From assembly GCA_963838835.1 (NCBI GenBank), contig CAWITA010000014.1, positions 124,001-188,000 on the forward strand: a DNA stretch of 64,000 nt, written 5' to 3'. Position numbers and translations under genes: made by a program. Shown here piece after piece: positions 53,349 through 63,258 of the stretch (positions are counted from its first letter, which is position 1; every line of letters begins with the position of its first letter). The notes under the pieces are model-generated. The model was given only the letters and a program-made list of their open reading frames with translations. It ran no database searches and was not told where the DNA came from. Origin of the DNA: Bog-473 sp963838835 (GTDB taxonomy: Bacteria > Actinomycetota > Acidimicrobiia > Acidimicrobiales > RAAP-2).

Positions 53349-54666
53349 TCAGGCTGCTGCCTGATCGTACTCTTCGGGTGTAACAACGGCGGGTGTGGCC
53401 CGGCGGCCAAGGGCGTCGACCAGCTTGGCCATGTCCTTGTGACCTCGTACGCGCCGGAACGAACGCTCGGCTTCGAGCATGCCTGCGGCGACCCAACGCT
53501 TCTTCATCGAACCGTCCTTCCACTTCGTGACTCGGCGGGTCGTCCGCTTGGCGATCGAGATCGTCGACTCGATGCAATTGGTGGTGGTCAGCGTCGCGGC
53601 CAATGTGCCGCCGACGCCGAGACGTCGGACGGTGAACATGTCGTCGAGCCCTTCGCGCAAGGACGCGGCCGCGTCGGGATGGTTGGCCTCGAGCTCTTTG
53701 GCCAGCCCCTTGGCGGCGGCCAGCCCCTTGGTCGCGTCGGGCTGGGCGAAGATGAGGGCCAGGCGCTTGTCGGGTGACCCCGGCCAGCTCCTTTCCCAGG
53801 TGCCCCTCGACATTGCGACGCTTGTGCAGAACGCACCTCTGGACCTGGGCGGCATCGCCGAAGACCTTTTTGATGCCCGCGGCCAGCGCTTTGGCGCCGT
53901 CGATGACGCAGAGCACGCCGGAGGAGACGTCGAGGCCCCGGGCGACGAGGTCGGCCAACAGGGCGGTGACGACCGTCTTGTTCTCGGTGTCGCCCAGCCA
54001 GAGTCCGACCGGGACCTTGGTGCCGTCGGTGGTGATGACCAGGGCAACCACGGCACACGAGCCAGCCACGTCGAGCCCGTCGATCATGAGCACGGCCACG
54101 TCGAGGTCCGAGAGGTTCCGAGCCATCAGCTCGCCCATGGCCTTGGTCGTCGCCGCCACGAAGCGCCTCGAGATGGCCGACTTGGACATGGACTTCGAGC
54201 GCTCCTCGAGCTCGGCTCCGATCGGCTCGGCCACGTCGCCGTGGCGTCGGGTGGCCACCCCGGCCAGCATGCGCTCGACGACGAGGGAGTTGAGCAGATC
54301 GGCCGAGCTGAACGCCTTCCAGGTGTCGAGCCCGATCTCCTCCCCGGCGCTGCTGCGTCCCCGCGGGCGCTCGGTCTTGACCTGGCGCCCCCCGAGCACG
54401 ACCGAACCCTGCGCGTTGCCGTGCCAGTTCCCGACACGCTCTTGGGCCTCGATCTTGGCGTGCTTCTCGCCGATCGCTTGGGTCAGTTCGGCCTCCATCA
54501 TCTGTCGCATCACGACGAGCCCGGTGGCCGACGCGAATGCCAGGAGACCGTCCTTGAGCGCTCCGGCCACCTCGGCCAGGGCGACAGTCGCCTCGAGCGG
54601 CAGGCCAGCGAGGCGATCTGCCTCGTCCACCCGCGCGACAGTCACGACGGGTAGTTTCTTCTTCAT
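53349..54666 (-). CDS. IS256-family (mutator) transposase (one frameshift)
   Basis: About 439 residues when joined. MRQMMEAELTQAIGEKHAKI, GNWHGNAQGSVVLGGRQVKT, AISRRFVAATTKAMGELMAR and AVLMIDGLDVAGSCAVVALV (catalytic Asp), then SSGVLCVIDGAKALAAGIKK (second Asp), RCVLHKRRNVEGHLGKELAG, and after a shift KRLALIFAQPDATKGLAAAK and TTTNCIESTISIAKRTTRRV (catalytic Glu). An extra G near 53780 breaks the frame; the rest is intact. It cuts and pastes the IS through a DDE active site. I could not identify matching terminal inverted repeats, so the element borders are open. Start ATG 54666. Confidence 0.88.
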
Positions 54667-54885
54667 TGGTGGTCCCCTTTCTGGGTGGTTCTTGGATTGG
54701 TCTCCTGAACACCTACCTCACGGCAGGACTCAGGAGGGGGACCACCACCTCACTTCAAGAAACTTGGGGACACCGTCCTGGAGCCAATCGCGCCGAGTTA
54801 TCCGCGCCGCATTTGGACCGTCAGGGTCGACCCCGAGGCCCTGGTCACCCCCCGCGACTAAGTCAAGTCCGGCAATGCTGTTCGG

Positions 54886-55478
54886 GTGACCGAGGTTGAC
54901 GTCATCTTGTGGACCGGCGTGGCGGTAGGGCTGGTGGGTCTGGCGGCAACCGCCTCCAACGGCGTGGCCTTCATCCTTCAAGGTGCTGGCGAGAAGGCGG
55001 AGCCCGCTCAGCGATGGATCAAGGACCGGCTCGCGCGGATCTTCCCCTCGCTCCGCAGGGACGCCAACCCCACGCCTCCAACGGCTTTGGGCTCCGCCAT
55101 CAGTTCCGGCGCCGCGGTGTTCACGACCATGACTCGGCCCAAGGTGCAACGGTTCGGGTCCAGCTCGATGCTCTGTGGAGGAACCTTGAGTCTTTTCAGA
55201 GTCGGCTACAGAGCGTCGAACAACAAACACAGTCACATCACACACGGAACTATCGGCGAGCCTCGACGCGCTTACGACCGAAGTCCGCGAGAACCAATCG
55301 AGCCTCACGGCGCGACTAGACGCAGAAGCGAGCAACTCCGCTCGCGTCGACGCCCGAGGGCTGGGGCCGGTGGCCTTCGGGTTCGTCATGGTGGCGGGGG
55401 TGATAACAAACAGATCCCTGCCGTTTAGGTACCCGAGTATTACGTCCCCCGAGGACCGCGAGAGCAAGTCTGCGTGAA
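54886..55478 (+). pseudogene. Coiled-coil membrane protein, two frameshifts
   Basis: Read across three frames it is coherent. GTG 54886 starts a membrane helix (DVILWTGVAVGLVGLAATAS) and a charged part (WIKDRLARIFPSLRRD), then QLDALWRNLESFQSRLQSVE, then SLDALTTEVRENQSSLTARL, and a second membrane helix LGPVAFGFVMVAGVITN before the stop at 55478. So it is a two-helix membrane protein with a central coiled coil, function unknown. Breaks are near 55130 and 55225. It sits directly upstream of the right 36-bp repeat region. Confidence 0.6.
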
Positions 55479-56178
55479 GCCGCTGCGGACTCTCGCCTAG
55501 ATCTGATCGGGAGACTCGCTCAACCGAACTGAACTCGGACCAGTCGAACTCTTGGGTGCCGTCAGGCGACACGAATTGGACGATTGTTGCGCCCGTCGGC
55601 GTGCTGAACGACCCGTTGTGAATCGGTACGCTCCCAATCCAACCCTCAGACGATAACTCCGACACGGGTTGTGGGGCAGCGTGCCTCGGGGTCGAAGTGG
55701 AATCCGTACCGGGATCCGGCCCTGGTGCAGCCTGTCGCGGCTGGGTACCGTCATGGCGGCGCCGGGTGATTCGGATTCACCGCGAAGCCCGTCGACGTGA
55801 CTGTCTTCTTGGATGCCTCCACCGTGTGGCGGGTTAGGAGATAGAGGCCGCTCAAACGCCGCAAACGCGGTCACCTGGCCTCGCTCCTGGCCCCCCGCTC
55901 GTCCGGTTCCCCGGAGGTCGCCCACACGCCGCCAACCCGGCGGACTGCCCGGTCCAAGCCCTCCTCCGGTCCAAAGGCCGACTGATCCTCTCGGTGGCCT
56001 CCGGCTGCGCCTTGCTCGCCGTTCGCCCACGCGCAGGTTGGAAAGGGGTCGCGAAACGCCGAGCGGGAAAGGCCGCATGGTCAGGAAGGGTGATTGGCGG
56101 TGAAGGGTTGCGCTTAGGAACTGAAATTCTCACTAACCCGTCGACGGATCCGCGGCTTAACTCCGTACGCTCCGGCAC
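55479..56178. other. Non-coding junction containing the right 36-bp repeat
   Basis: No gene is supported here. The region contains the right copy of the 36-bp repeat (55831-55866). The long open frames on both strands are G/C-biased shadows without family features. Confidence 0.4.
55831..55866. repeat. 36-bp direct repeat, right copy
   Basis: GGGTTAGGAGATAGAGGCCG followed by CTCAAACGCCGCAAAC; one base differs from 46388-46424. Similarity stops on both sides, so the unit is short and may be a recombination or att-type site. Confidence 0.65.
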
Positions 56179-59100
56179 TCATGGCGAGCCACGGTCAACA
56201 ATCTTGTCTGTCAAAGCATCTGCAAGGCCGATGATTCGAGTCATCCGAAGTTTTGAAGCTTCATCTCGGCAAAGCTTCAGTAACTTGTGTGCGCGCTCGG
56301 CATCCCCATATCGATTGCGCCTCGCGAGAATCGTGGCGTGTTCAAGGCGCGCGACTGCGGTCCAAGGTCGGCAGCCCAAGGCTTGGTTGCGGGCTACTGC
56401 TTCGGTCAAGTGAAAATCCATATCATCCCATCTCTCCAGGGTCGCGGCCAACAGACCAAGGGGCAAATGGACGGATGTGAGGATGTCAGCTGGCATCCCC
56501 GCCGTGACCATGAGGTCCGCATACGGTGCCAACATCTCATAGAGGCGCCGGGCCCGCTCCACGTCATCAAGGAAGTTGCAAACCGTCGACAAAATGGCGA
56601 TGCCAACTTTCCAGTTGGCATCCAGCGGAATATCAGTGAAATCGCTAGCTGCGAGGACTTCGAACTCGGTGCGAGCGTCTTCAATCCATCCCAGCTCTCG
56701 GTAGAGAAACGCGAGCCCGCACCGCCACGCAGGAATGAGCGGATACTCGTCAACCATTGATCGCACAATGGGTACAAGATCTTCCAAGCCCCCGAGAGCA
56801 CGCCGTATCGCAAACTGGGTGACCCCGTACATCTGCAGTGCGGTAGTCAATTCGAGCTGTTGGCCGATCCGAAGACCTTCATCAGCGAGTGCAATCGCTT
56901 CTTCGAAGCGACCGTCTGCAGCGGCAGCGGCAGATCGGTGGACCGTCGATACCCAGCACGCGCTTCGGGTAGGCGGAGCAGGTCGGCAAGCAGCTGCTCT
57001 TGTTCAAGCGCCAAATCCATTCCGCCTCGATCGCCGAGTTCAGCCCTGCAATTGAACTCCCAACTTCGTCCGGCCAACTCCAACGAGCGGTTGCCCAAAT
57101 CGCTCCCGATCCGCGCGATCGTTTGAGTCATTGCGAGCCGTTCACCTGGGTTCCCTGGTACCCAGGAGCCCCAAACGGCGCAGGAGGTGACGTATCCAAG
57201 GGTCTCTGGATCGGCTAGTCGCTTTGCCATGGCGAGGGCATCAACAGTGAGGGCTTGTCGCCTTTCACCACGTTGCGGATCGAAATACAGTTCGGAGGCA
57301 AGTCGAGCTCCAGCGCGGGCCCGAAGCGACGAATCCCCTGGCGGCAGATCGCGGAGACCCTCTGTGAGCAGTTCGACGAGCTTGTCGTTGACTAGTCCTG
57401 CCTCACTCCAGCCGCGATCACCTGCCATTACCAACGCCGCCTCGACGAGCAGATCGGGCCTTCGAAGCCGGCGGGAGCCGTCGACGGCGTTTTGAACTGC
57501 CTGCCTAGAGGTTTCCATCTCACCAGCTGAGCGCAGAGCGCGAGCTCGGGAGATCTCCAATTCGCATGCTGCAAGCTGGTGGGATAGATCGTCAGGATCG
57601 ACAACCTGAGAACCACGTTCGTACTGGACGGCTGCCTCCTCGTAGGCGAGTCGTCCAAGGGCAGCGTCTCCCGCCGCTCTCGCCCAGCGCAACGCCGATT
57701 CGACATCACCTAGAGCGGCAGACTCGCAGGAATGATAGGCAAGCTCCTCGAGGTGACCTCCTTCCGATGAACGCTGCTCCAGAGCGCGCGCAACTGCCTT
57801 GTGAATTCGAAGGCGACGAGTCGTAGGAATCTCTTCGTAGAGTGTGGAGCGGACAAGAGCATGAGCGAAGGTTCGCCGCCCGGGATGTTCTGTAACGGGA
57901 AGGATCAACCGGGCGACTTCGCTCACTTCCAAGGCGTCAAAGACGCGATCCGGTTCGATGTCGCATGCTTCTGAGAGGAGCTGACTGTCGAATTCTCGTC
58001 CAATCACTGAAGCAACTGACAGGACTTGATTGGTGGTTTCGTCGAGCTGAGACAGGCGCATACCGATGACCTCACGTATACCCTCTGGTATGCCGATCGC
58101 ACCGTGTCGGCTTACCACCCAGCGACCATGCTCTGAAACGATTGCACCGGTCTCAACCAGGTGGCGCAATATCTGACCGATGAAAAATGGATTCCCCTCG
58201 GTCTCGGCACAAACGGTTCGTGCGAGCTCCTCTCCCTCGGCATCGAGCTCATGGCCCGCCGCCGAGGCCATGAACGCCACCACGCTGGCGTTATCGAGAC
58301 CGTGCAACACGATTCGCTCCACTTCCGGTTCGCGGCGTAAATCAGCCAGCATTTCCGACAACGGGTGGCCGCGGTCTAGGTCTGTGTCCCGATAGGTGGC
58401 AACAATGAGCAGCGGCAGGGGCGCTCGCTGTCGGATCAGGTACCGCAACAACAACAGCGTCGGCTTCGCGGCCCAATGAAGGTCATCAACGATGAGGAGC
58501 ACCGGTGCGCTGGTCGCGATCGCAGTAAGAAAACCCTCGACGGCTTCAAAGAGTCTGAGCCGTTCAGTTTCCGGATCCGCCCGAATGGGCTCGGGTAGTT
58601 CGCCCAGCTTGGTTGTCAAGAGGGGAACGAGTCGCACCAGATCTCCGGCGGTGGCGGTGGCGCTGGCCTGGTCGGTCAGATCTTTGGTCGGACACCCAGC
58701 CACGTATGTCTGCAACGCCTCTGAGAACGGCTGGTAAGGCACACTCAATTCAGGGTCACAACGGCCGAACAGGACGATGGCTCCGTTTTGATACAACCCG
58801 CGCGCAAGCTCAGCAGCCAGTCTTGTCTTTCCGATCCCCGGCTCTCCCGCAATGAGGACCGTCCGGCTGTTTCCGCTCGATGCCTCTTTCCAGGCGTTCT
58901 CAAGAAGCGATGTCTCGCTCACCCTGCCCACCAGGCGGACGATCTCGTGAGTTCCAAGAGCTGACGGGAGGGGCACGGCTTGAACATCCGGGGCATCCCA
59001 CTCGACAACAAACGCTGTCATCTCCCCAAGCCCCTTGAGATTTACCAGTCCGAGAGCGACAAATTCATGTCCTCCTCGTGAACCCGCCAGGAGGCGTACC

Positions 59101-59534
59101 ACCTCGCTAACCAGGATCTGGTCTGGTTCGGCCGCATCGCACAGGCGCCGTGCCTCCACAACAGGGGTACCGAAGCAGTCGTCGTCGTCAAATGCGACGT
59201 CGCCTGCGCTGATGCCCACGCGAACGGCCACCGTCCAATCTCCTGTCCGATTGAGCCGCCAGATCGCTCGTTGTATTTCCACTGCGCCAGCGACTGCCTC
59301 TCCAGCAGCTGGGAAAACCACCATCAGACCATCACCCGTGCCCTTTACTGCGGTACCGAGGTGTTCCGTCACTGCGCTCCGAATAGCTGCATCGTGCAGC
59401 CGTCGAAGTTCGTCAGCACGGTCATCGCCGAGGGTTCGACGCAGGTCGGTGGAGCCAACCAGGTCGGTGAACAAGACGGACGCTGTGGTTGATCGGCTTC
59501 GATCAGTCACGAGCGAATCGTAGTACTCATCCAT
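56179..59534 (-). CDS. Adenylate cyclase-domain/ATPase/TPR regulator (one frameshift)
   Basis: About 1,118 residues when joined. A class III cyclase domain: ASVLFTDLVGSTDLRRTLGD (metal Asp23), KGTGDGLMVVFPAAGEAV (Asp68), VRVGISAGDVAFDDDDCFG. Then a STAND ATPase: VLIAGEPGIGKTRLAAELAR (Walker A 230-237) and PVLLIVDDLHWAAKP (Walker B). The rest is TPR-like helices (LAYEEAAVQYERGSQVVDPD). The frame shifts near 56945: the downstream part AAAADGRFEEAIALADEG then LRIGQQLELTTALQMYGVTQ continues the TPRs to 56179. Start ATG 59534. Such proteins are large signal-responsive regulators; cyclase activity is not certain. Confidence 0.88.
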
Positions 59535-59802
59535 TGGTTCGCTACCGTCTGAACGTCGAGACACTGACGTGCCCCAGCTCGACAGCGCTCGCTGCACCAT
59601 TGCCGCTGCCTACCCACCAGGACCGTCACTGATGTTTCGGGACAGTCCGACCAGTACCCGCCGGTTCTCTTGACCCTGAGTATCCGCCATCGGCGGAGAC
59701 CTCTCCCCGGGCGCGAGCCTCGTTTTCCAGAGCGCGACGAGAGCCACGGGTATAGCGTTCGCTCGGCGCCCGAAATGGTGTCCGCAACAGGAAGGAAGGG
59801 CG

Positions 59803-60405
59803 ATGTACACACGTTTGATTACCTGGACAAATGCCACCAATATCGATGGTGGAATCGAGTACTTGCGTGGCACGGCGCTCCCGCTCATTCACCAGCAAAA
59901 GGGCTACCGAGGCCTGAGCGCCACTGTTGACCGATCGACGGGGAGGTTGCACATCCTTTCGATCTGGGAGAGCGAGGCGGACCGCGACGCTAGTGACGGC
60001 GCAATGAGCAAAGCGCGCGACGAAGCCACTGAGATCATCGGAGGGACTATTCAAGTTGAGAGGCTTGAAGAACTGGTGTCCGAGGTCGTGAAGCCGCCCG
60101 TGCCAGGGTCAGCGCTCATGGTTTCGCCATTCAGCATGGACCCGGCGACGATCGATGAAACTCTCAAGTTCTTCAAGAACGAAATCGTGCCCCAGATCAA
60201 GGCTGCTCCCGGTTTCTGCTCACTGCGCAACATGGTCAACCGCGACACGGGTGAGGGATACGTAGGAACCGTGTGGGTCGACCGGGCTGCCTTGGACAAG
60301 CAAGCCGAAGGAGCTGCCGTAGCGCGGCGCGAGGCTGCGAGTGCGCGCGGGATTACCTTCGGTGAAATCCGCTATTTGGAGTTCGTTCTGGTCGACTCTC
60401 CGTAG
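59803..60405 (+). CDS. Duplicated dimeric alpha/beta-barrel protein (ABM-like)
   Basis: 200 residues in two repeats. Repeat 1: MYTRLITWTNATNIDGGIEY, GYRGLSATVDRSTGRLHILS and IWESEADRDASDG. Repeat 2: ALMVSPFSMDPATIDETLKF, GFCSLRNMVNRDTGEGYVGT and VWVDRAALDKQAE. Each half is a ferredoxin-like strand-helix pattern, typical of antibiotic-biosynthesis-monooxygenase or stress-response barrel proteins fused in tandem. The reaction is unknown. ATG 59803 has GGAAGGAAGGGCG before it. It is divergent from the cyclase gene. Confidence 0.78.
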   Translation: MYTRLITWTNATNIDGGIEYLRGTALPLIHQQKGYRGLSATVDRSTGRLHILSIWESEADRDASDGAMSKARDEATEIIGGTIQVERLEELVSEVVKPPVPGSALMVSPFSMDPATIDETLKFFKNEIVPQIKAAPGFCSLRNMVNRDTGEGYVGTVWVDRAALDKQAEGAAVARREAASARGITFGEIRYLEFVLVDSP

Positions 60406-61296
60406 ACGTCCGTGGCGGAGAATCAGCTCCGAGGCGCGAGAAGCGCTCGCCGAGGGCGCACAGTTTGAGCTCTAGGTGGCTGTGCAAGGACCGCGATGCG
60501 CCCAACCCCTCACACGACGAGTAGGCGACATTCCGCGAAGGGGACTGCACCAACGCGGATTCGGCCACGATCGCCGCATCAGTGACACCGGATGTCATCG
60601 CGTCGGCAACCACTGCCCCAATAACACGCCCCGGCAACTCTGACTTGCATCACCGTTGTGCCTGCGGACTGTGTCACCCTCCCTACGTACGGGGATCCTT
60701 CTGGAAATGAGACCTGGGGTTAGGGGCGCCATCTCCAAGCGGCCACCGTGAGGGGCATGACCACGCTGAGGGCGGGGTTGTCCAGGGTTTCCCCGGCCTC
60801 GGCTAGCTCAGACCATGCTCGTGCATGTGTAGTCCCGGCCATTGAGGAGGGCGCCCGAAGGGTCGTCGACACTCACGACGTCGTGCATCCACACCATGGC
60901 TTCCCGTTGCCCCTCAATAGGCTGAGGAGCTGTCACAGGCAGAGTCCACGGTTGCGCAGAACCGGTCATGCCGCCTTCCTGAGCCGCACTTTCCCCTTGA
61001 GCATGGCCGGTGTACTCAGGGGGTCAATCGGTCCTCCGACACGATCTGTACTACATGGACCTGCCGAAACGCCGATGACGCGCCGGTCGCGGATCGCCCG
61101 TGACCCGCACACCTGGTGCGGCGTAGACCTCGGCGTTCAGTTTCGGGGCAGCCGTGGCCAGCACAGAGGCGATCTACCGGAAGCTACGCGTAGACGGACA
61201 ATCTCTACACCTGAAGCCGAGGTCTAACTCTCTGGTGGTAACGCCGACTCAGAGGCACAACCACCAGCTGAGCGACGGCAGATAGGGCGTCTACGA
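60406..61296. other. Long non-coding region with a recombinase relic
   Basis: About 890 bp without an intact gene. It holds a short minus-strand recombinase fragment at 61085-61180. Other open frames here are without features. Confidence 0.45.
61085..61180 (-). pseudogene. Serine recombinase C-terminal relic, second copy
   Basis: The minus strand reads IASVLATAAPKLNAEVYAAP then GVRVTGDPR, matching the C-terminal end of the recombinase relic at 15.6 kb (DIAAVLATAEPKLKAEVYG, then ELGISVTYD). About 30 codons remain, so an older element once lay here. Confidence 0.65.
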
Positions 61297-61611
61297 TCAG
61301 AGGTCAATCTCGACCCATGTCGATGTCTGCCAACTCGCCGTCGCGCCGTCTTCGGTGCCGGACTCCATCATCAGGGCCAACCCTTCGGGATCACCAAGGA
61401 ACTTGTCCATCACGCGACCGGCGTCGGTGAAGTCATCCGCTTCATGAGTGAGCACGAAGCTTCCCGATGTCTCGCCGCTCATGCTTACAATCAGCCGGAC
61501 GTTCTTCGCTCCGTGCTTTTCCAAGATCGACTTTGACTTCTTGGTGGTCGCCAAGAAGTCCTCATACCGGTCCGGCTTTATGGTCAATGCCGTTACGGAA
61601 AGCACCGTCAT
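61297..61611 (-). CDS. Small dimeric alpha/beta-barrel-like protein
   Basis: 104 residues from ATG 61611. MTVLSVTALTIKPDRYEDFL, KHGAKNVRLIVSMSGETSGS, FVLTHEADDFTDAGRVMDKF and ASWQTSTWVEIDL follow the ferredoxin-like strand-helix plan of the NIPSNAP/ABM-type superfamily. Function unknown. The frame is open to 61713, but the leader there contains two hairpins and the family start is at the internal Met. Confidence 0.75.
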   Translation of the reverse strand: MTVLSVTALTIKPDRYEDFLATTKKSKSILEKHGAKNVRLIVSMSGETSGSFVLTHEADDFTDAGRVMDKFLGDPEGLALMMESGTEDGATASWQTSTWVEIDL

Positions 61612-61631
61612 TTCTGCACCTCTTTTCAGAT

Positions 61632-61682
61632 TCCGCCAGGTTGGCGGATCTACGTGGTATTTCGGGAACCCTAGAAGGGTTC
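61632..61682. promoter_or_regulatory. Two hairpins in the leader of the small barrel gene
   Basis: TCCGCCA-GGT-TGGCGGA (61632-61648, perfect 7-bp stem) and GAACCC-TAGAA-GGGTTC (61666-61682) lie 21 to 71 bases upstream of the start at 61611, in the 5' leader if transcription starts above them. They could be operators or an RNA switch. No known riboswitch consensus is seen. Confidence 0.4.
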
Positions 61683-61713
61683 TTCGTCCTTGGCAATCGG
61701 TGTTTAGCTTCAT

Positions 61714-62245
61714 CCCTGCAGTCCGGTATGGCTAGGTGCTTGGGATAGATGCTGTCTCCGAAGAGGCGTGCGGCCTCTCATTCGCAAGTATGACGCCGTA
61801 GGCAGACGGACGCCTTCGCTATGCGGCAGGGATGAGCACCGGGCTTGCGAGCGTTCTTCTAGCGCCGACCCATCGGTCCGGCGCTCAGCGCGCCAGTATC
61901 AGCGCGCTTGCCGAGAAACTCTGTCGGTATGGGCTTGAGCACTGGTGCGCGGGCTTTCACAGCACCCCCGCGACCTGTGCTCGCCCCGCCGATCGCCAGC
62001 GCGGCGTCGACCGCGGCTTGATCCCGGCCCAAGATCCGCGGTGGTGAACGGTCCGTCCTCGCCTTCCTGTAGCGCCTGAGGCCTGCTCGTCGGATGGCAG
62101 AAGGGCTCGAACCGCCCGCGAGGACTGGTGCTGACGTCGCGTCATTTCACTACGAGGTGACTCTCCTTCATGTACGGCGTTTGGGGCTACCCGCGTACAC
62201 CGTGACCCCGACGGAATCGCGCTGTTCACCGGTAGGGTCAAGGGC
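61714..62245. other. Intergenic region without recognised gene
   Basis: About 530 bp, divergent between the small barrel gene and the mycothiol-type isomerase gene. Open frames on both strands lack family features. No RNA gene or repeat is visible. Confidence 0.35.
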
Positions 62246-63007
62246 ATGCCCGACGCTACCCATGCCCTCCGTTCCTCAGTCGACCGGCTGGCCGATCTTG
62301 TGCACTCGTTCGATGACACAGTTCTCGTCCGACAGGCCTACCCGAAGGAGTGGACAATCGCCGATGTGATGTCGCATCTCGGATCCGGGGCAGTTATCGC
62401 CCGCCGAAGGCTTCAAGCTTCGCTCGACAATGTCGAGCCGCCCGACGACTTTAGCCAACGGGTCTGGGACGAATGGAACGCGAAATCGCCCCGGGCAAAA
62501 GCCAACGATGCGGTGGCGGCCGATGCCGAGATGATGTCCGCCCTTGAGACAACCCATCGAGATGACCGGGCGCGGTTCAAGATCGCTATGGGACCGCTTG
62601 AGCTGGACTGGGATGCCTTTCTTGGGATGCGATTGAACGAGCACCTCATCCACGAATGGGACATCGCCGTGACCCTGGACCCGACCGTCGCCTTGGCCGC
62701 CGACGGAACGGACGTGGTTGTGGACAATCTCGAGCTCATTGCCAGGTTCACGTCCAGGCCCAAAGGCGACCCACGCACAATCATGACGAGAACGACCCGA
62801 CCGGAACGCTGGTTCGTAGTGACGATCGAACCGAGTCAGGTCGGATTCACCTCAGCGGAGCGCGAAAGTGAGCCCGATCTCTCCATGCCGGCGGAGTCGT
62901 TTATCCGCCTGGTCTATGGGCGACTCGACCCTGATCACACCCCACCATCGGTCGTGAGCGAACGCACTCTGCTTGAGCAGCTGCGAGCTGTTTTCCCCGG
63001 GCCTTAA
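62246..63007 (+). CDS. Maleylpyruvate isomerase family mycothiol-dependent enzyme
   Basis: 253 residues. The DinB-like bundle has TIADVMSHLGSGAVIARRRL (metal His) and LGMRLNEHLIHEWDIAVTLD (His and His/Glu of the metal site), followed by the C-terminal domain MPAESFIRLVYGRLDPDHTP typical of this family. Members use mycothiol as a thiol cofactor, which fits an actinomycete. The real substrate is unknown. ATG 62246. The second member in this window is 6427-7185. Confidence 0.85.
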   Translation: MPDATHALRSSVDRLADLVHSFDDTVLVRQAYPKEWTIADVMSHLGSGAVIARRRLQASLDNVEPPDDFSQRVWDEWNAKSPRAKANDAVAADAEMMSALETTHRDDRARFKIAMGPLELDWDAFLGMRLNEHLIHEWDIAVTLDPTVALAADGTDVVVDNLELIARFTSRPKGDPRTIMTRTTRPERWFVVTIEPSQVGFTSAERESEPDLSMPAESFIRLVYGRLDPDHTPPSVVSERTLLEQLRAVFPGP

Positions 63008-63258
63008 GGCCTGGGCCATTTAGCCCGCGAGCTCAGATTATGGCAACGCACCACCTCAATGTGACTGTCGGAAGTTGATTCGTCGTCAAGGTGTCTTGAA
63101 TAGCGCAGTCCCGATGCGGTCGGGTCAGCCACAGAAGGGGGGTGCGGTCGGGTTATTGAGGCAGTGGGTCGATGAGCGATATAGAGCGGTCCGTGGAGTG
63201 GTTGAGGGCTGAACTTGGTCTGCGCACATACCTTCGTAGTGGCTGGAACCGTCGGCGT

